Shown: piece by piece, positions 1 through 8,374 of the stretch
Position numbering within the stretch: position 1 is the stretch's first letter
How the letters are laid out: each line of letters opens with the position of its first letter
Assembly: GCF_000717245.1 (NCBI RefSeq)
Contig: NZ_JNYQ01000017.1
Location: 57,395 to 121,394 of the forward strand
Origin: Kitasatospora papulosa
GTDB taxonomy: Bacteria; Actinomycetota; Actinomycetes; Streptomycetales; Streptomycetaceae
Direction of reading: 5' to 3'
Length of the DNA: 64,000 bases
Notes under the pieces: model-generated
Told to the model about the DNA's origin: nothing
What the model saw: only the letters and a program-made list of their open reading frames with translations
Database searches by the model: none
Translations under genes and position numbers: made by a program

Positions 1-311
1 TGCACGACGACGTCGATACCGCCGAACTCTGCTTCGGCCGCCTCGAACAGAGCTGCGACAGCGTGTTCGTCGGCTACGTCGGCGCGTACCGCGATCGCCC
101 GGGCACCGCTGTTGACGGCTTCCTTTACTGCGGCTTCGGCCTCGTCCTGGTTGCCGGCATAGCCGACCACGACGGCGTACCCGTCGGCAGCCAGCCCCCT
201 GACGGCCTGGCGACCGATGCCTCGTGAGCCGCCGGTGACGATCGCGACACGAGGTGAGGCGGAGAGCTGAGCCGGGGCGGTGATCCCGTCGAGGGTGGCG
301 GGAAGGGGCAT
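1..311 (-). CDS. SDR-family NAD(P)-dependent oxidoreductase (C-terminus outside window)
   Basis: The reverse strand begins with ATG at 311 and stays open to the window edge, giving the first ~103 residues of a short-chain dehydrogenase/reductase. The Rossmann glycine motif TGGSRGIG appears around residue 27, followed by an acidic DVAD segment about 50 residues later, as expected for an NAD(P)-binding half. The catalytic Tyr-x3-Lys lies outside the window, so substrate and activity cannot be judged. The gene diverges from the MmyB-type regulator at 470 across a 158-bp gap carrying repeated CCAGGG elements. In Streptomyces such regulators commonly sit next to, and probably control, a divergent SDR gene (inference). 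Confidence 0.9.
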   Translation of the reverse strand, partial: MPLPATLDGITAPAQLSASPRVAIVTGGSRGIGRQAVRGLAADGYAVVVGYAGNQDEAEAAVKEAVNSGARAIAVRADVADEHAVAALFEAAEAEFGGIDVVV

Positions 312-397
312 TACTGACTCCTGTGGTGAATGCGGATCGGGCCGCGGTCTCGCCGTCGCCCTGCTGCGTCCTTGACAATGGGCCGGGTCCTCCCCCC

Positions 398-440
398 TAG
401 CCAGGGCTGCGTCTACCCAGGGGATGCCACCCCCTGGCTA
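398..440. promoter_or_regulatory. Repeated CCAGGG operator between SDR and MmyB-type regulator
   Basis: The divergent intergenic region holds TAGCCAGGG at 398-406, TACCCAGGGG at 414-423 and the inverted copy CCCTGGCTA at 432-440. The outer two form a 9-bp inverted repeat. A TTGACA hexamer lies just upstream at 372-377. The arrangement suits binding by a dimeric helix-turn-helix regulator, most simply the product of the gene starting at 470. This is inferred from position and symmetry only. Confidence 0.5.
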
Positions 441-469
441 CGGCCTGGCGCGCGAGAGACCATGAACGG

Positions 470-1375
470 GTGAACCTTCCAGAACTCGGCGCCTTCCTCA
501 GGACACGCCGCGACCGCGTCCGACCCGCCGAGGTCGGTCTCCCCCAAGGCCCGCGCCGGCGCGTCCCGGGGCTACGCCGTGAGGAGGTCGCCCAGTTGGC
601 AGGGCTGTCGGCCGACTACTACACCGAGTTGGAACGAAGCAGCGCGAAGAACGGCGTGCAGCCCTCGGCCCAGGCCCTGGCCGCCCTCGCCCGAGCCCTA
701 CGTCTGAACGACGACGAGCGCGACCACCTGTTCCGCCTGGCCGAGCGGCCGATCCCCCTGTCAGCCCACGGGCCGTCGGCACACGTGCAGCCTGCGCTTC
801 TCGGACTGCTGGACCGGTTGTCCAACACCCCCGCGCGCGTCATCACCGACTTGCACGAAACCCTGGCGGAAAACGACCTGGCCCAGCACCTGCTCGGCAA
901 GTCCCCGGCACACCGCGGCCCGGCGGCGAGCTTCGTGTACTGCTGGTTCACCGACCCGCAGACCCGCGAGAGGTACCCGGCCGAGGACCACCCGCACCAC
1001 TCCCGGGTGTTCGTGGCCGACCTCCAGGCAGCGGCCGCCCGGCGCGGCCGGGACGCGGAGGTCACGAAAATGGTTGCCGCGCTACGCCGACGCAGCCAGG
1101 AGTTCGCAGCCCTTTGGGACACCCACGACGTCGCGGTGCGCCGCATGGACCACAAGAAGATCGTCCATCCCGCGCTCGGCGTCATCGAACTCGACTGCTA
1201 CAACCTGCTCAGCGAGGACGGACGCCAGCGTCTGCTGTGGTTCACCGCGCCGCCCGGAAGCCGAGGAGCCGAGCAACTGGAACTGCTGTCTGTCATTGGG
1301 GCCCAGGAACTCGGCTTCACTGAGGGCACAGCACCGGAGAGATCGTCCGCGGCGGAATCCGGATCGCTGCGCTGA
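470..1375 (+). CDS. MmyB-type XRE transcriptional regulator
   Basis: This 301-residue protein has an N-terminal helix-turn-helix (about residues 5-75, with the characteristic LRREEVAQLAGLSADYY segment) and a C-terminal ligand-binding half of the MmyB kind (about 105-285), which includes the family-typical region around WFTDP and the LLWFTAPPGS stretch near the end. Length and architecture match the family. These proteins bind DNA as dimers, and their ligand domain is thought to hold a small hydrophobic ligand. The start is GTG at 470. It diverges from the SDR gene at 311 and probably controls it and itself through the CCAGGG repeats between them (inference). Confidence 0.9.
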   Translation: MNLPELGAFLRTRRDRVRPAEVGLPQGPRRRVPGLRREEVAQLAGLSADYYTELERSSAKNGVQPSAQALAALARALRLNDDERDHLFRLAERPIPLSAHGPSAHVQPALLGLLDRLSNTPARVITDLHETLAENDLAQHLLGKSPAHRGPAASFVYCWFTDPQTRERYPAEDHPHHSRVFVADLQAAAARRGRDAEVTKMVAALRRRSQEFAALWDTHDVAVRRMDHKKIVHPALGVIELDCYNLLSEDGRQRLLWFTAPPGSRGAEQLELLSVIGAQELGFTEGTAPERSSAAESGSLR

Positions 1376-1747
1376 CCCGCGTCGCAGAGAGAGGGCTGCC
1401 GTACCGCCGAGACGTGGGGCGGCTTCTCATCGCGCCGAACATCGCCGTACAGTCCCCGGAAAGCCTTCATACTTGCCAAGTGCTTCCCTGGCCGGAGTGC
1501 ATGATCACCGGACAAGCCCACGATACGGTTTGCGTCATGTCCGGCGTCTGCGGGCCTCGAAGGCATCATCCACAGTGCCGGGGAGGGGCGGCTATGGGTC
1601 CGGACGACGGGAGAGCGTCGGCTCGCTGTTTCGGCCGCGCCTGCCGTGGAATCCCAGTGGGCGGATACTGTCGCGGACCGTGCTGCGTGCCTCTGGTAAG
1701 CGCACGATGCCGCCCCCGTGAGTTCTCATGCAGAGGAGTCCATCATC
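1376..1747. other. Gene-free stretch
   Basis: No frame in this 370-bp stretch gives a recognisable product on either strand. It presumably contains the promoter of the gene at 1748, but no convincing -35/-10 pair was identified. Confidence 0.4.
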
Positions 1748-3172
1748 ATGCCCCAGCACAAAGAGGCTGCGGACGAACGGAATAGCCCGTCCGCGCAGAG
1801 GCATGGCGCCGCCAGAACGGACCACGATCCTTCCCTGGAGCCAGGCAAGCGCGATCCTGCGGCCGGATCTGCACTCGCCTCCGATACGGAGCCGAGGGCT
1901 GAGACCGGAGCCGAGACCGCGGCTGCAGGAGCCGGCAGGCCTGGAGAGCCGGGACAGTCGAAAGGGCTCGGGGTGGATGCGACGGCTGCCCGGAGTGCTG
2001 CGAAAGCCGGGCAGCCTGTGGGTCCAGGGGAATCAGCGCGGTCCGAAGGAGCCGGGGACGCCGGAGGTACTGGCGTTTCTGCCGTGACCGCGTCGAGCGG
2101 AACGTCACTGATCTCTGCCGAAGCGGAGCGTCAGGCCACGGTGCCCGTCGGCACCGAGGGAAAGGGTGCGGCATACGGCCCCGCGGCAACAGCCCAGCTC
2201 AACGGCCCAGTTGGCTCCAAGGAGGTGGGGCGCCCCGGCAAGGCACTGCTGGCCGCTGCGGCGATCGCCGGAGTCCTGCTCATCAGTGTGCCCTTCCTGA
2301 TCGCCGTCGGCGACGGCGGCCGGCCCGGTGCGAGCGAGTCACCCGGCACGGTGCTCGGCGGTGGCGGCACAGAGGCGCCCGGGACCTTCTCGGCGGCCTC
2401 ACCTGACGCTCGGCACGGTGGGGGGCCCAAGGCCCGTGGAGCCACGGTACCGGGCAGCGGTGCGGAGGCGTCCGGACGGGGCCGGGAGGAGGCCGGCTTT
2501 CTCGCAGGAGAGGATAATGCGGAGAAGAAGGCCAAGGGCGTGGTCGGCGAGCCGGGGACGACTGCCGCTCCCACCCCGGCTGCAGACAAGTCGGCTTCAA
2601 CTCAGAGTTCCGGTACCCCGCCCCAGGCGCCCAAGGCGCTGGCAGCCTCTGCCGTCGTCTACACGGGGGTCGTTGGACACGGTTGCCCCACCCCGGTCGG
2701 CGGCGGCTACAAGCAGGTCAATTACTACAGCGACGGCACAGCGGGCTGGTACACCCGCACGACCGGAGCCTGGACGGGTGACGGGTGCAGCGGCAGTTAC
2801 GCTGCGGTCCCCATGTCCGGTTCCACGTCCACGGATGGGGAGAGCAGGGTGATGTGGTGGTGGAGGCCGGGCACCGAAGCGCGTACCTGCCAGATCTCCG
2901 TGTTCATCCCGCACAGCAACACAACCCTGTACGTGGGAGGGCACCCCTCCACGTACCACGTGCTGGTCGACGCCAATGACCGGACGACGAAGTACAGCAG
3001 TTTCACCGTCAACCAGGCAGGTCTGCGAGGTCAGTGGATCGGCGTCGGTACGTTTCCGGTCAAGGGCCCCACCATCGGCGTGAAGCTCCTGGACCGGGGT
3101 GACGACTGGTCCAGCGGCTGGGCTAAGGCCCACCACGCGGCCGCGCAGATGAAGGCAACCTGCCGCTCTTGA
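1748..3172 (+). CDS. Membrane-anchored protein with disordered N-terminus and golvesin-like extracytoplasmic domain
   Basis: ATG at 1748 is preceded by AGAGGAG at 1732-1738, so it is preferred over the GTG at 1718; the product is 474 residues. Residues 1-160 are low-complexity and rich in Ala, Gly, Glu and Ser. One hydrophobic helix spans about 165-185. A Gly/Ala/Pro/Thr-rich stalk runs to about 300, followed by a compact domain (about 303-474) rich in Trp and Tyr with four cysteines. The end, around NQAGLRGQWIGVGTF, resembles golvesin / xanthan-lyase C-terminal-like carbohydrate-binding domains. With the long N-terminus inside and the domain outside, it would be a surface-displayed binding protein. 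Function is unknown; the domain match is from pattern only. Confidence 0.75.
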   Translation: MPQHKEAADERNSPSAQRHGAARTDHDPSLEPGKRDPAAGSALASDTEPRAETGAETAAAGAGRPGEPGQSKGLGVDATAARSAAKAGQPVGPGESARSEGAGDAGGTGVSAVTASSGTSLISAEAERQATVPVGTEGKGAAYGPAATAQLNGPVGSKEVGRPGKALLAAAAIAGVLLISVPFLIAVGDGGRPGASESPGTVLGGGGTEAPGTFSAASPDARHGGGPKARGATVPGSGAEASGRGREEAGFLAGEDNAEKKAKGVVGEPGTTAAPTPAADKSASTQSSGTPPQAPKALAASAVVYTGVVGHGCPTPVGGGYKQVNYYSDGTAGWYTRTTGAWTGDGCSGSYAAVPMSGSTSTDGESRVMWWWRPGTEARTCQISVFIPHSNTTLYVGGHPSTYHVLVDANDRTTKYSSFTVNQAGLRGQWIGVGTFPVKGPTIGVKLLDRGDDWSSGWAKAHHAAAQMKATCRS

Positions 3173-3803
3173 CGTCGGCCGTGGCGGGATGTCGCTCCGC
3201 TCGTCCCTGTCGCGGGCGTCGCGCAGATCGCCTCCGCGAGCGCACAGTTGACAGCGCACACCGCGGGGGGACTGCCAGTAGGTCATCGCGGCCGAGAACC
3301 GGTCATATCGACCCAGGGAGCCACTTCTCCGCACTGAGATAAGACGATCCCGGCAGGCGTCCACACTCGCGCGTCCGCAGTCTGCCTCTTGTCGACATCG
3401 ACGACGAGCAACCCGATCCCCGACCGCTGCCTCAGCTCCTCCGTCCGCGGTCCCTCGAAGCGCAGAGCCAGGCACACCCGACGACGTTGGGTTCAACTGC
3501 GTACAGGCACGTCGTCCTGAGAATGTGCGCCGGGCAGTTGGTGTCAGGCGGCGATCAGCGCGACGTAGATGTTGCTTGCACCGGTGGACGCAGAGTGTGT
3601 GGGAGACGTCGTCCATCCGTTCCTGTACCTGGCCGTCCGAGCGAGCACACCGGACCCGGCGGCGGACAGTCGAAGGGGGGCAACGTGGGAGTATCAGGCC
3701 CGACGCGGGCATAGCGCCTTCGAGATGACAGTGCTTCTCCTGGTCTGACTGCGAGTTCGGCCGGGCAGCCGCGGTAGGAACTGACGTGCAAGAGGAAGAT
3801 TCG
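3173..3803. other. Gene-free stretch, possible degraded sequence
   Basis: No convincing intact gene lies here. A short reverse-strand open frame at 3283-3477 has coding-like composition (segment GIGLLVVDVDKRQ) but no recognised family and no good ribosome-binding site. The upstream partner expected for an RsbR-RsbS-type module was not found. Confidence 0.35.
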
Positions 3804-4156
3804 ATGAGCGAGCACATCGGAACATCGGGGGTGTTCTCCTGGTAGCCCTTTCGTCGGACCTGAACGAGACAGCGGTGGCCTCCCTCCAGGAGGTGCTGTC
3901 CGCCCAGGTCGTGGAGAAGGGCGCTCATGGTGTCCTCGACGACATCACCGGCGTGCAGGTAGTCGACACATTCGTCGGTGGCGGACTCTCCGTAATCGCC
4001 TGCGTCGCACGCCTCCCCGGCGCCCACCCCGTCCTCGTCGGCATCCGCCCCGGCGTCGCACAGACCTTGGTGCAGCTCGGCGTCGAACTCAACGACATCC
4101 CCAGAACACGCGATCTCGACGCCGGCCTGCTGGCGCTGGGAATCCGCAGCACGTAA
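3804..4156 (+). pseudogene. STAS-domain anti-sigma-factor antagonist (RsbS-like), frameshifted
   Basis: ATG at 3804 follows AGAGGAAG (3791-3798) and reads MSEHIGTSGVF, then hits TAG 11 codons later. The +2 frame continues from about 3836 as LLVALSSDLNETAV into a full STAS domain with the RsbS-like segments VEKGAHGVLDDITGVQVVDTF and PAV-type GIRPGVAQTLVQLG. The span is 353 bp; restoring one base near 3835 gives 354 bp, a 117-residue protein of normal RsbS length. RsbS is a core stressosome protein that sequesters the RsbT switch kinase. No rsbR or rsbT neighbour is visible, so this is a relic or an isolated antagonist. A sequencing error cannot be excluded. Confidence 0.75.
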
Positions 4157-4421
4157 GTCGCGCGAAGCTCATCGCGCAATTGGCCATCTGTGTGCATTGA
4201 CGGTCAAACTTCACGCCGGCCCGAACTGTGACGTCCCCGTCGGCTCCGCCTGCCGCACCCGCAGAGGGAAGACCACCCCGGCTTCCTCCTCGTCCCCGCG
4301 CTCCGCGAGGAACTCGAAGTCTCGTCGAACTGCACCTCGACCCCGTCGGGGCCTACGCGCTCGCTCTCCCTGCGGGACAGCAAAGCGCGTGCGGCGGCTC
4401 CGTACCTTTTTGGAACACACC

Positions 4422-4455
4422 TCGGCCCCGCGTGAAGAGGACGTCGCGGGGCCGA
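4422..4455. terminator. Bidirectional-type hairpin downstream of csbD-like gene
   Basis: An 11-bp perfect inverted repeat, TCGGCCCCGCG (4422-4432) and CGCGGGGCCGA (4445-4455), is separated by 12 bases. It lies 19 bases past the stop of the reverse-strand CsbD gene and would terminate it. No U-tract follows, as is usual in Streptomyces. Confidence 0.75.
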
Positions 4456-4474
4456 GGGCGGGTTCTGAGCGACG

Positions 4475-4648
4475 TCAGTCGGTCAGGGCGTCCTTGACCT
4501 TCTCCTTGGCCTGCCGAGCGTCGCCCTTGGCCTGATCGGCACGCCCCTCGGCAGTGAGCCGCTCATTGCCCACGGTGCGACCGGCAGCTTCCTTGACCTT
4601 GCCCTTGGCCTGCTCGGTCTTGGCCTGAGTCTTCTCGTCAGCAGCCAT
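4475..4648 (-). CDS. CsbD-family stress protein
   Basis: This is a 57-residue, highly charged, Lys/Glu/Ala-rich protein with the CsbD pattern: an AKGKVKEAAGR segment, a conserved NERLTAEGRADQAKGD core and a helical tail. CsbD proteins are small, cytosolic, probably poorly structured and induced by general stress; their biochemical role is unknown. ATG at 4648 is preferred over the GTG three codons upstream because AAGG lies 10 bases before it, whereas the GTG has almost no spacing to a ribosome-binding site. The gene is followed directly by the strong hairpin at 4422-4455 and appears monocistronic. Confidence 0.9.
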   Translation of the reverse strand: MAADEKTQAKTEQAKGKVKEAAGRTVGNERLTAEGRADQAKGDARQAKEKVKDALTD

Positions 4649-4799
4649 TTCACTCACACCTTGCTGTTCTCGACATCATGGTCATTCACCGCGTGACCGC
4701 TATCGCTCCGTTCAAACAGATTGGTTCTCACCAGGCTCGCAAGGAGTCAGCGATCCCATGGGCGTGTCACCGCGGAGGCCGACGTCAGCCAAGGAGTGC

Positions 4800-4912
4800 C
4801 GTCTACGGTCGGTCGGCGGACCTCGCACAGCTCGTGGTCCGGCAGCACAAGCACCGTCACGACGTCCTCGCGGGAGATCAGGCACACCTGGTCAAGGCAA
4901 TGCCCACCTTCG
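4800..4912 (-). pseudogene. DUF6233-like gene remnant
   Basis: The reverse strand encodes a fragment containing QVCLISREDVVTVLVL and CEVRRP. It matches the C-terminal core of the broken DUF6233-like gene at 32691-33033 (QVGLISREDALVALAEP, then CEVCRP). Only about 35 residues remain, with no start and one of the paired cysteines changed to Arg. It abuts an IS701 fragment, so it looks like debris from element-mediated rearrangement. Confidence 0.5.
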
Positions 4913-4945
4913 AAACAGCAGGTGTTCCTGTTACATATGCGCCGC

Positions 4946-5071
4946 ATCCCACGGGCTGGAGGTCACGAATTGGGCCAGCGTCTGCCGGTTCCCGTCCTCG
5001 CCCAGGCGGGCGGCCATCGACTCCACCGACTTGCGCCCGCCATCCAGCAACAGACCCGCAGATAGACCCGC
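4946..5071 (-). pseudogene. IS701-family transposase N-terminal fragment
   Basis: Around 40 residues on the reverse strand read GLLLDGGRKSVESMAARLGE followed by LAQFVTSSPWD. This is the recognisable N-terminal signature of IS701-type transposases (GLL-x-ERKSxEPMAAR...LQxFVxxSPWD). The DDE catalytic part is missing and the frame runs straight into unrelated sequence near 4946. Confidence 0.6.
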
Positions 5072-5097
5072 CCCACCGACGCTGATCCGTCCGCGCG

Positions 5098-5227
5098 AAC
5101 GACCACTGTCGAGCGCTGCATCAACCGCCTCAAGTAATGGCGCGGTATTGCCACCCGCTACGAGAAGACCGCCACGATCTATCCGGCCGGGCTCCACATC
5201 GCAGGCATCTTCCTGTGGTCAGCCTGA
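5098..5227 (+). pseudogene. IS5-family transposase C-terminal fragment with internal stop
   Basis: The forward frame reads TVERCINRLK, a TAA at 5135-5137, then WRGIATRYEKTATIY and a hydrophobic end IAGIFLWSA before TGA at 5225. This is the typical C-terminus of IS5-group transposases, where the stop replaces the usual Gln (CAA to TAA). The catalytic first two thirds are absent. Confidence 0.65.
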
Positions 5228-5315
5228 TGATCCAAACGAAACGGCCCAGGCGATATCGCCCGCCGCAGGTGGTCGGCCCATCAGCTCGATCAGTTCGATG
5301 CGGTTGCCAAGAAGG

Positions 5316-6248
5316 TCATGAAGGACTCCCTGCGGGCGTGGATGCGGTTTTCGGTTTCCGGGGCCGATGGCTCATGGCGAGGATGGCGTCCATCAGCCGG
5401 GCCGGCAGGAATCGTGTGAGAGGGATGATGAAGGCGGCGTCCGCACCGAGGGTGTACCGGGCGCGCGGACGGGGCGTGGTCGCCACCCTGGCGATCTTGG
5501 CGCCCGCCTTCGCCGCTGGTAGGGCTCGTTCGAGGAAGGCTGCGTTGGATGCCACCGTCGCGTTGATGAGGTGACCGTAGAGATGCTGGTGTTCGGCGCT
5601 CATCGCGGCAGCGAGTTCGAGAGAGAGGTCGCCGCTGCGGGCGGCCATCTCGGTACGGACGCCGCCGGGCTGGACAACGACCACCTGTACACCGTGCGCC
5701 GAGACCTCGCGGCGGAGGGAGTCGCTGGCCGCTTCAAGGGCGAACTTGGTTCCCGCGTAGGCCCCGAAGACGGGCAACGCGGCCACTCCCCCCACGGAGC
5801 TGATATTGACGATTCTGCCCCGGCTCCGCCGCAGGAAGGGCAGGAGCTTCTGGATGACGGCGACGTGCCCGAAGAGATTCACCTCGAACTGCTCGCGCCA
5901 CAGAGCAAGGGGGAGCACCTCGACGGGGGCGTTGATCTCGATCCCCGCGTTGTTGACCAGGACGCGCAGGGCTCGCCGCTCAGGGTCGTCGGCGATCCGC
6001 CGGGCCAGGGCCTCCACATGGTGTGGGACGGTGATGTCCAGGGTGACCGGTTCGATGCCGTCGGCCCGGACGGCATCCGCCTCGCTGTCGGTGCGTACCC
6101 CGGCGAGGACGTGGTATCCCTTCGCGGCGAGGGCACGGGCTGTCGCGGCTCCGATGCCCGACGAGGCGCCCGAGACGACGACGAGTCCATCGGCCTTCCG
6201 AGGGTTTTTCCGCTGGTCTTTACGCGAGTCCTTGGGTGGACGGATCAC
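5316..6248 (-). CDS. SDR-family oxidoreductase (classical short-chain dehydrogenase)
   Basis: A complete short-chain dehydrogenase. It has the cofactor motif SGASSGIGAAT near residue 27, a VNNAGIE motif near 100, a catalytic Ser in NISSVGG, and the Tyr-x3-Lys pair in YAGTK. The VQPGGVRTEM loop follows, then a ~110-residue C-terminal extension typical of SDRs acting on retinoid- or steroid-like substrates; the substrate here is unknown. GTG at 6248 is preferred because AAAGGA lies 9 bases upstream; GTG at 6266 is an alternative. The gene overlaps the end of the upstream broken SDR gene and may be read with it, under control of the TetR gene at 7235 (inference). Confidence 0.88.
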   Translation of the reverse strand: MIRPPKDSRKDQRKNPRKADGLVVVSGASSGIGAATARALAAKGYHVLAGVRTDSEADAVRADGIEPVTLDITVPHHVEALARRIADDPERRALRVLVNNAGIEINAPVEVLPLALWREQFEVNLFGHVAVIQKLLPFLRRSRGRIVNISSVGGVAALPVFGAYAGTKFALEAASDSLRREVSAHGVQVVVVQPGGVRTEMAARSGDLSLELAAAMSAEHQHLYGHLINATVASNAAFLERALPAAKAGAKIARVATTPRPRARYTLGADAAFIIPLTRFLPARLMDAILAMSHRPRKPKTASTPAGSPS

Positions 6249-7169
6249 GAAGGTGGGTCCTTTCACGAGACGAGGGTTGCGGACGGCCCAAGGGGAAGCG
6301 TGTGTCGGTCAGGTCCTCCGACACCTCCCACAGCCGCCGTGCCGCCGAACCGTCACGTGCCCGGGCGGACCGCCCGACCGGCGCCGGCGCACCGCGCATG
6401 GCCCAGAGCCGATCGGGGCCGGCACAGCTGTCGCCTGGAAGGTCCGCGGTGGCGGCGTACGGAGTGGGCAGGGCACCCTCCTCAGCGCTTTGGGCGACCA
6501 GTGCGACGAGGGCCTTCTCGACACGGAAACCGAGGTAGGGCCTCTTCTCCGCTCGCATCGGGTTTGTCGCGGAGATGCCGGGGTGTGCGGCCGTCGAGAT
6601 GACGAGGGATCCCGCGCGGGTGGGTCTGCGCTGGAGTTCGGCGGCAAACAGGAGGTCGGCCGGCTTCGACTGCGCATAGGCGGCGCTGGGACGGTAGGAC
6701 CTTCGCCCCCACTGGAGGTCGGTGAAGTCCGGGGAGCCGATCCGGTGCCCGAGTGAAGCCACCGTGACGACCCGCTCCCTGATGCGCGGAAGGAGCAGGT
6801 TGGTCAGGGCCAAGTGGCCCAGGTGGTTGGCCCCGAACTGCAACTCGAATCCGTCCGCGGTCCGCGAGAGCGGCACCAGGGAGTGACCAGCCTTGTTGAC
6901 CCATAGATCGACGCGGCCCGGAGTGTCACCGGCGAAGGCCCGTACGGAGGAGAGGTCGGCGAGTTCGAGGGCGCGGGCCTGGACCGGCCCCTTCATGGTC
7001 GCCGCCACGGCTTCCCCCTTCTCCGGATCGCGTACGGCCAGGACCACCCGCGCTCCATGCTCGGCGAGGGCACGGGCCGCGACGAGCCCGATGCCGCTGC
7101 TCGCACACCGGTGACGACAGCGGTGCGGCCGGTCGGATCGGGCAGGTCGGCGAGAGAGAATCTGGACAC
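6220..7169 (-). pseudogene. SDR-family oxidoreductase, frameshifted in the cofactor motif
   Basis: From GTG at 7169 the frame reads SRFSLADLPDPTGRTAVVTG and then loses register exactly in the Rossmann TGxxxGIG motif at about 7104-7108. Removing two bases there restores TGASSGIGLVAARALAEHG and the rest of a ~315-residue SDR. The rest includes a NKAG-type segment, the ANHLGHLALTNLLLP stretch and a YAQSK catalytic motif. The span of 950 bp is two more than a multiple of three, which agrees. Without correction the product would lack its cofactor site. It diverges from the TetR regulator at 7235. True pseudogene or sequencing error cannot be told apart here. Confidence 0.75.
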
Positions 7170-7189
7170 ACCACAAAAGTAGACACTAG

Positions 7190-7200
7190 CAACATTGTTG
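7190..7200. promoter_or_regulatory. Palindromic operator CAACATTGTTG for the TetR regulator
   Basis: A perfect 11-bp palindrome, CAACA-T-TGTTG, lies in the 65-bp gap between the divergent SDR (start 7169) and tetR-type (start 7235) genes. TetR regulators usually bind such short palindromes between themselves and the divergent target, so this is the likely operator (inference). Confidence 0.5.
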
Positions 7201-7234
7201 TCAATGGAAACATCTAGTTGGGTAGGCTCCCCCC

Positions 7235-7852
7235 ATGCCTGACACCACCGAGCGGCGCCCCTACCACCACGGGAATCTCCGCACGGACCTGCTCGACGCG
7301 GCGGAGCGCAGCCTGAGGGCGCACGGGGCCGAGCAGCTCTCTCTGCGGGATCTGGCGCGGGACGTCGGCGTGAGTCACGCGGCACCACGACGCCACTTCG
7401 CGGACCGCCGCGCGCTGCTCGACGCCCTCGCCGAGTCGGGCTTCACGCGCCTGGGCGAGCAGCTGCGGGCCGCAGTGAACGAGATCGGCGACGAGCACGA
7501 CCTCCCCGCCCGCCTGCTCGCGTTCGCGTCGGCCTACGTCCTGTTCGCGACCGAGAATGCCGCGCTGACCGAGCTGATGAACTCCAGCAAGCACCGCCCG
7601 GGAGCTACGGCAGTCACCGAGGCCGCAGCGGCCGCGTTCGGCCAGATCAGTGACCTGATCGAAGACGGCCAGGAACGCGGTGAGTTGGAGGGAGATGACC
7701 CGGAAGAGACCGGACTCATCATCTACGCAACCGTCCTGGGAATCACCTCCATGCTCAACAGCGGCATGATCGAGCCCGCGCGGCTCGAAGGACTTGTGGG
7801 CACAGCGGTGACACAGTTCCTGCGAGGCGCCCGCCCGGCGGAGCCGCGCTGA
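7235..7852 (+). CDS. TetR/AcrR-family transcriptional regulator
   Basis: A 205-residue protein with an N-terminal TetR helix-turn-helix (residues ~12-58, LSLRDLARDVGVSHAAPRRHF) and an all-helical ligand-binding C-terminal half containing a WHG/TetR_C-type region. The sequence YHHGNLRTDLLDAAERSL is characteristic of this branch. It presumably represses the divergent SDR gene(s) through the palindrome at 7190-7200. The inducing ligand is unknown. Start ATG at 7235. Confidence 0.92.
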   Translation: MPDTTERRPYHHGNLRTDLLDAAERSLRAHGAEQLSLRDLARDVGVSHAAPRRHFADRRALLDALAESGFTRLGEQLRAAVNEIGDEHDLPARLLAFASAYVLFATENAALTELMNSSKHRPGATAVTEAAAAAFGQISDLIEDGQERGELEGDDPEETGLIIYATVLGITSMLNSGMIEPARLEGLVGTAVTQFLRGARPAEPR

Positions 7853-8374
7853 CCGCATGACAGGACCGCTCCCGGCCCTCCGCCCCCGGCCGACGGCGCT
7901 CGCCGCTGCAAGCGGTGGGCGGGATGGCATCCAGCAGGCCGTCAGCTCGGTGGCGTCTTCAGACGCGGTACGCCCCCCTTGCGTGCCGCCTTCGCCTGGC
8001 ACGCCGACCGGAAGGCCGCATCCATACGGGACAGCGAAGGCGAGGGTCCGACCGCGGGCGGCGGAGTCCCCTTGTCGCCGCGGCCTGATCACGATCGACA
8101 TGGGCTCCTGACCTTGCTCGAGCCGGGTGCAGACTGTTGGTAGATCCGCCGCGCAAGCGTCCCCGTCGGTGATCGCGAGGCTCGACACGACACCGCCGGA
8201 CAGTACGCTCCGCACGGCACACGATCGGCCCGCGCCATCGGCGGACCAGTTCACAGAACCGTTCCCACCGACCCCACTCGACCGTGGTTCGGGAAACGGT
8301 CCACCGGAACTACCCGCCGGGGCCGATGGCCCGCACCCAACCCGCCCGCAGTCACTCGGACGACCGCAGGTCGT
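7853..8374. other. Gene-free stretch between convergent genes
   Basis: About 520 bp separate the tetR-type gene from the convergent end of the FtsX permease gene. No frame gives a recognised product and no strong terminator hairpin was found by eye. Confidence 0.4.

Noticed and set aside
2597..4027. Long reverse-strand open frame (476 codons)
   Set aside because: It runs antisense to the surface-protein gene and the STAS gene, has no start with a ribosome-binding site, and its product is Arg/Cys-rich without any family; typical of high-GC antisense frames.
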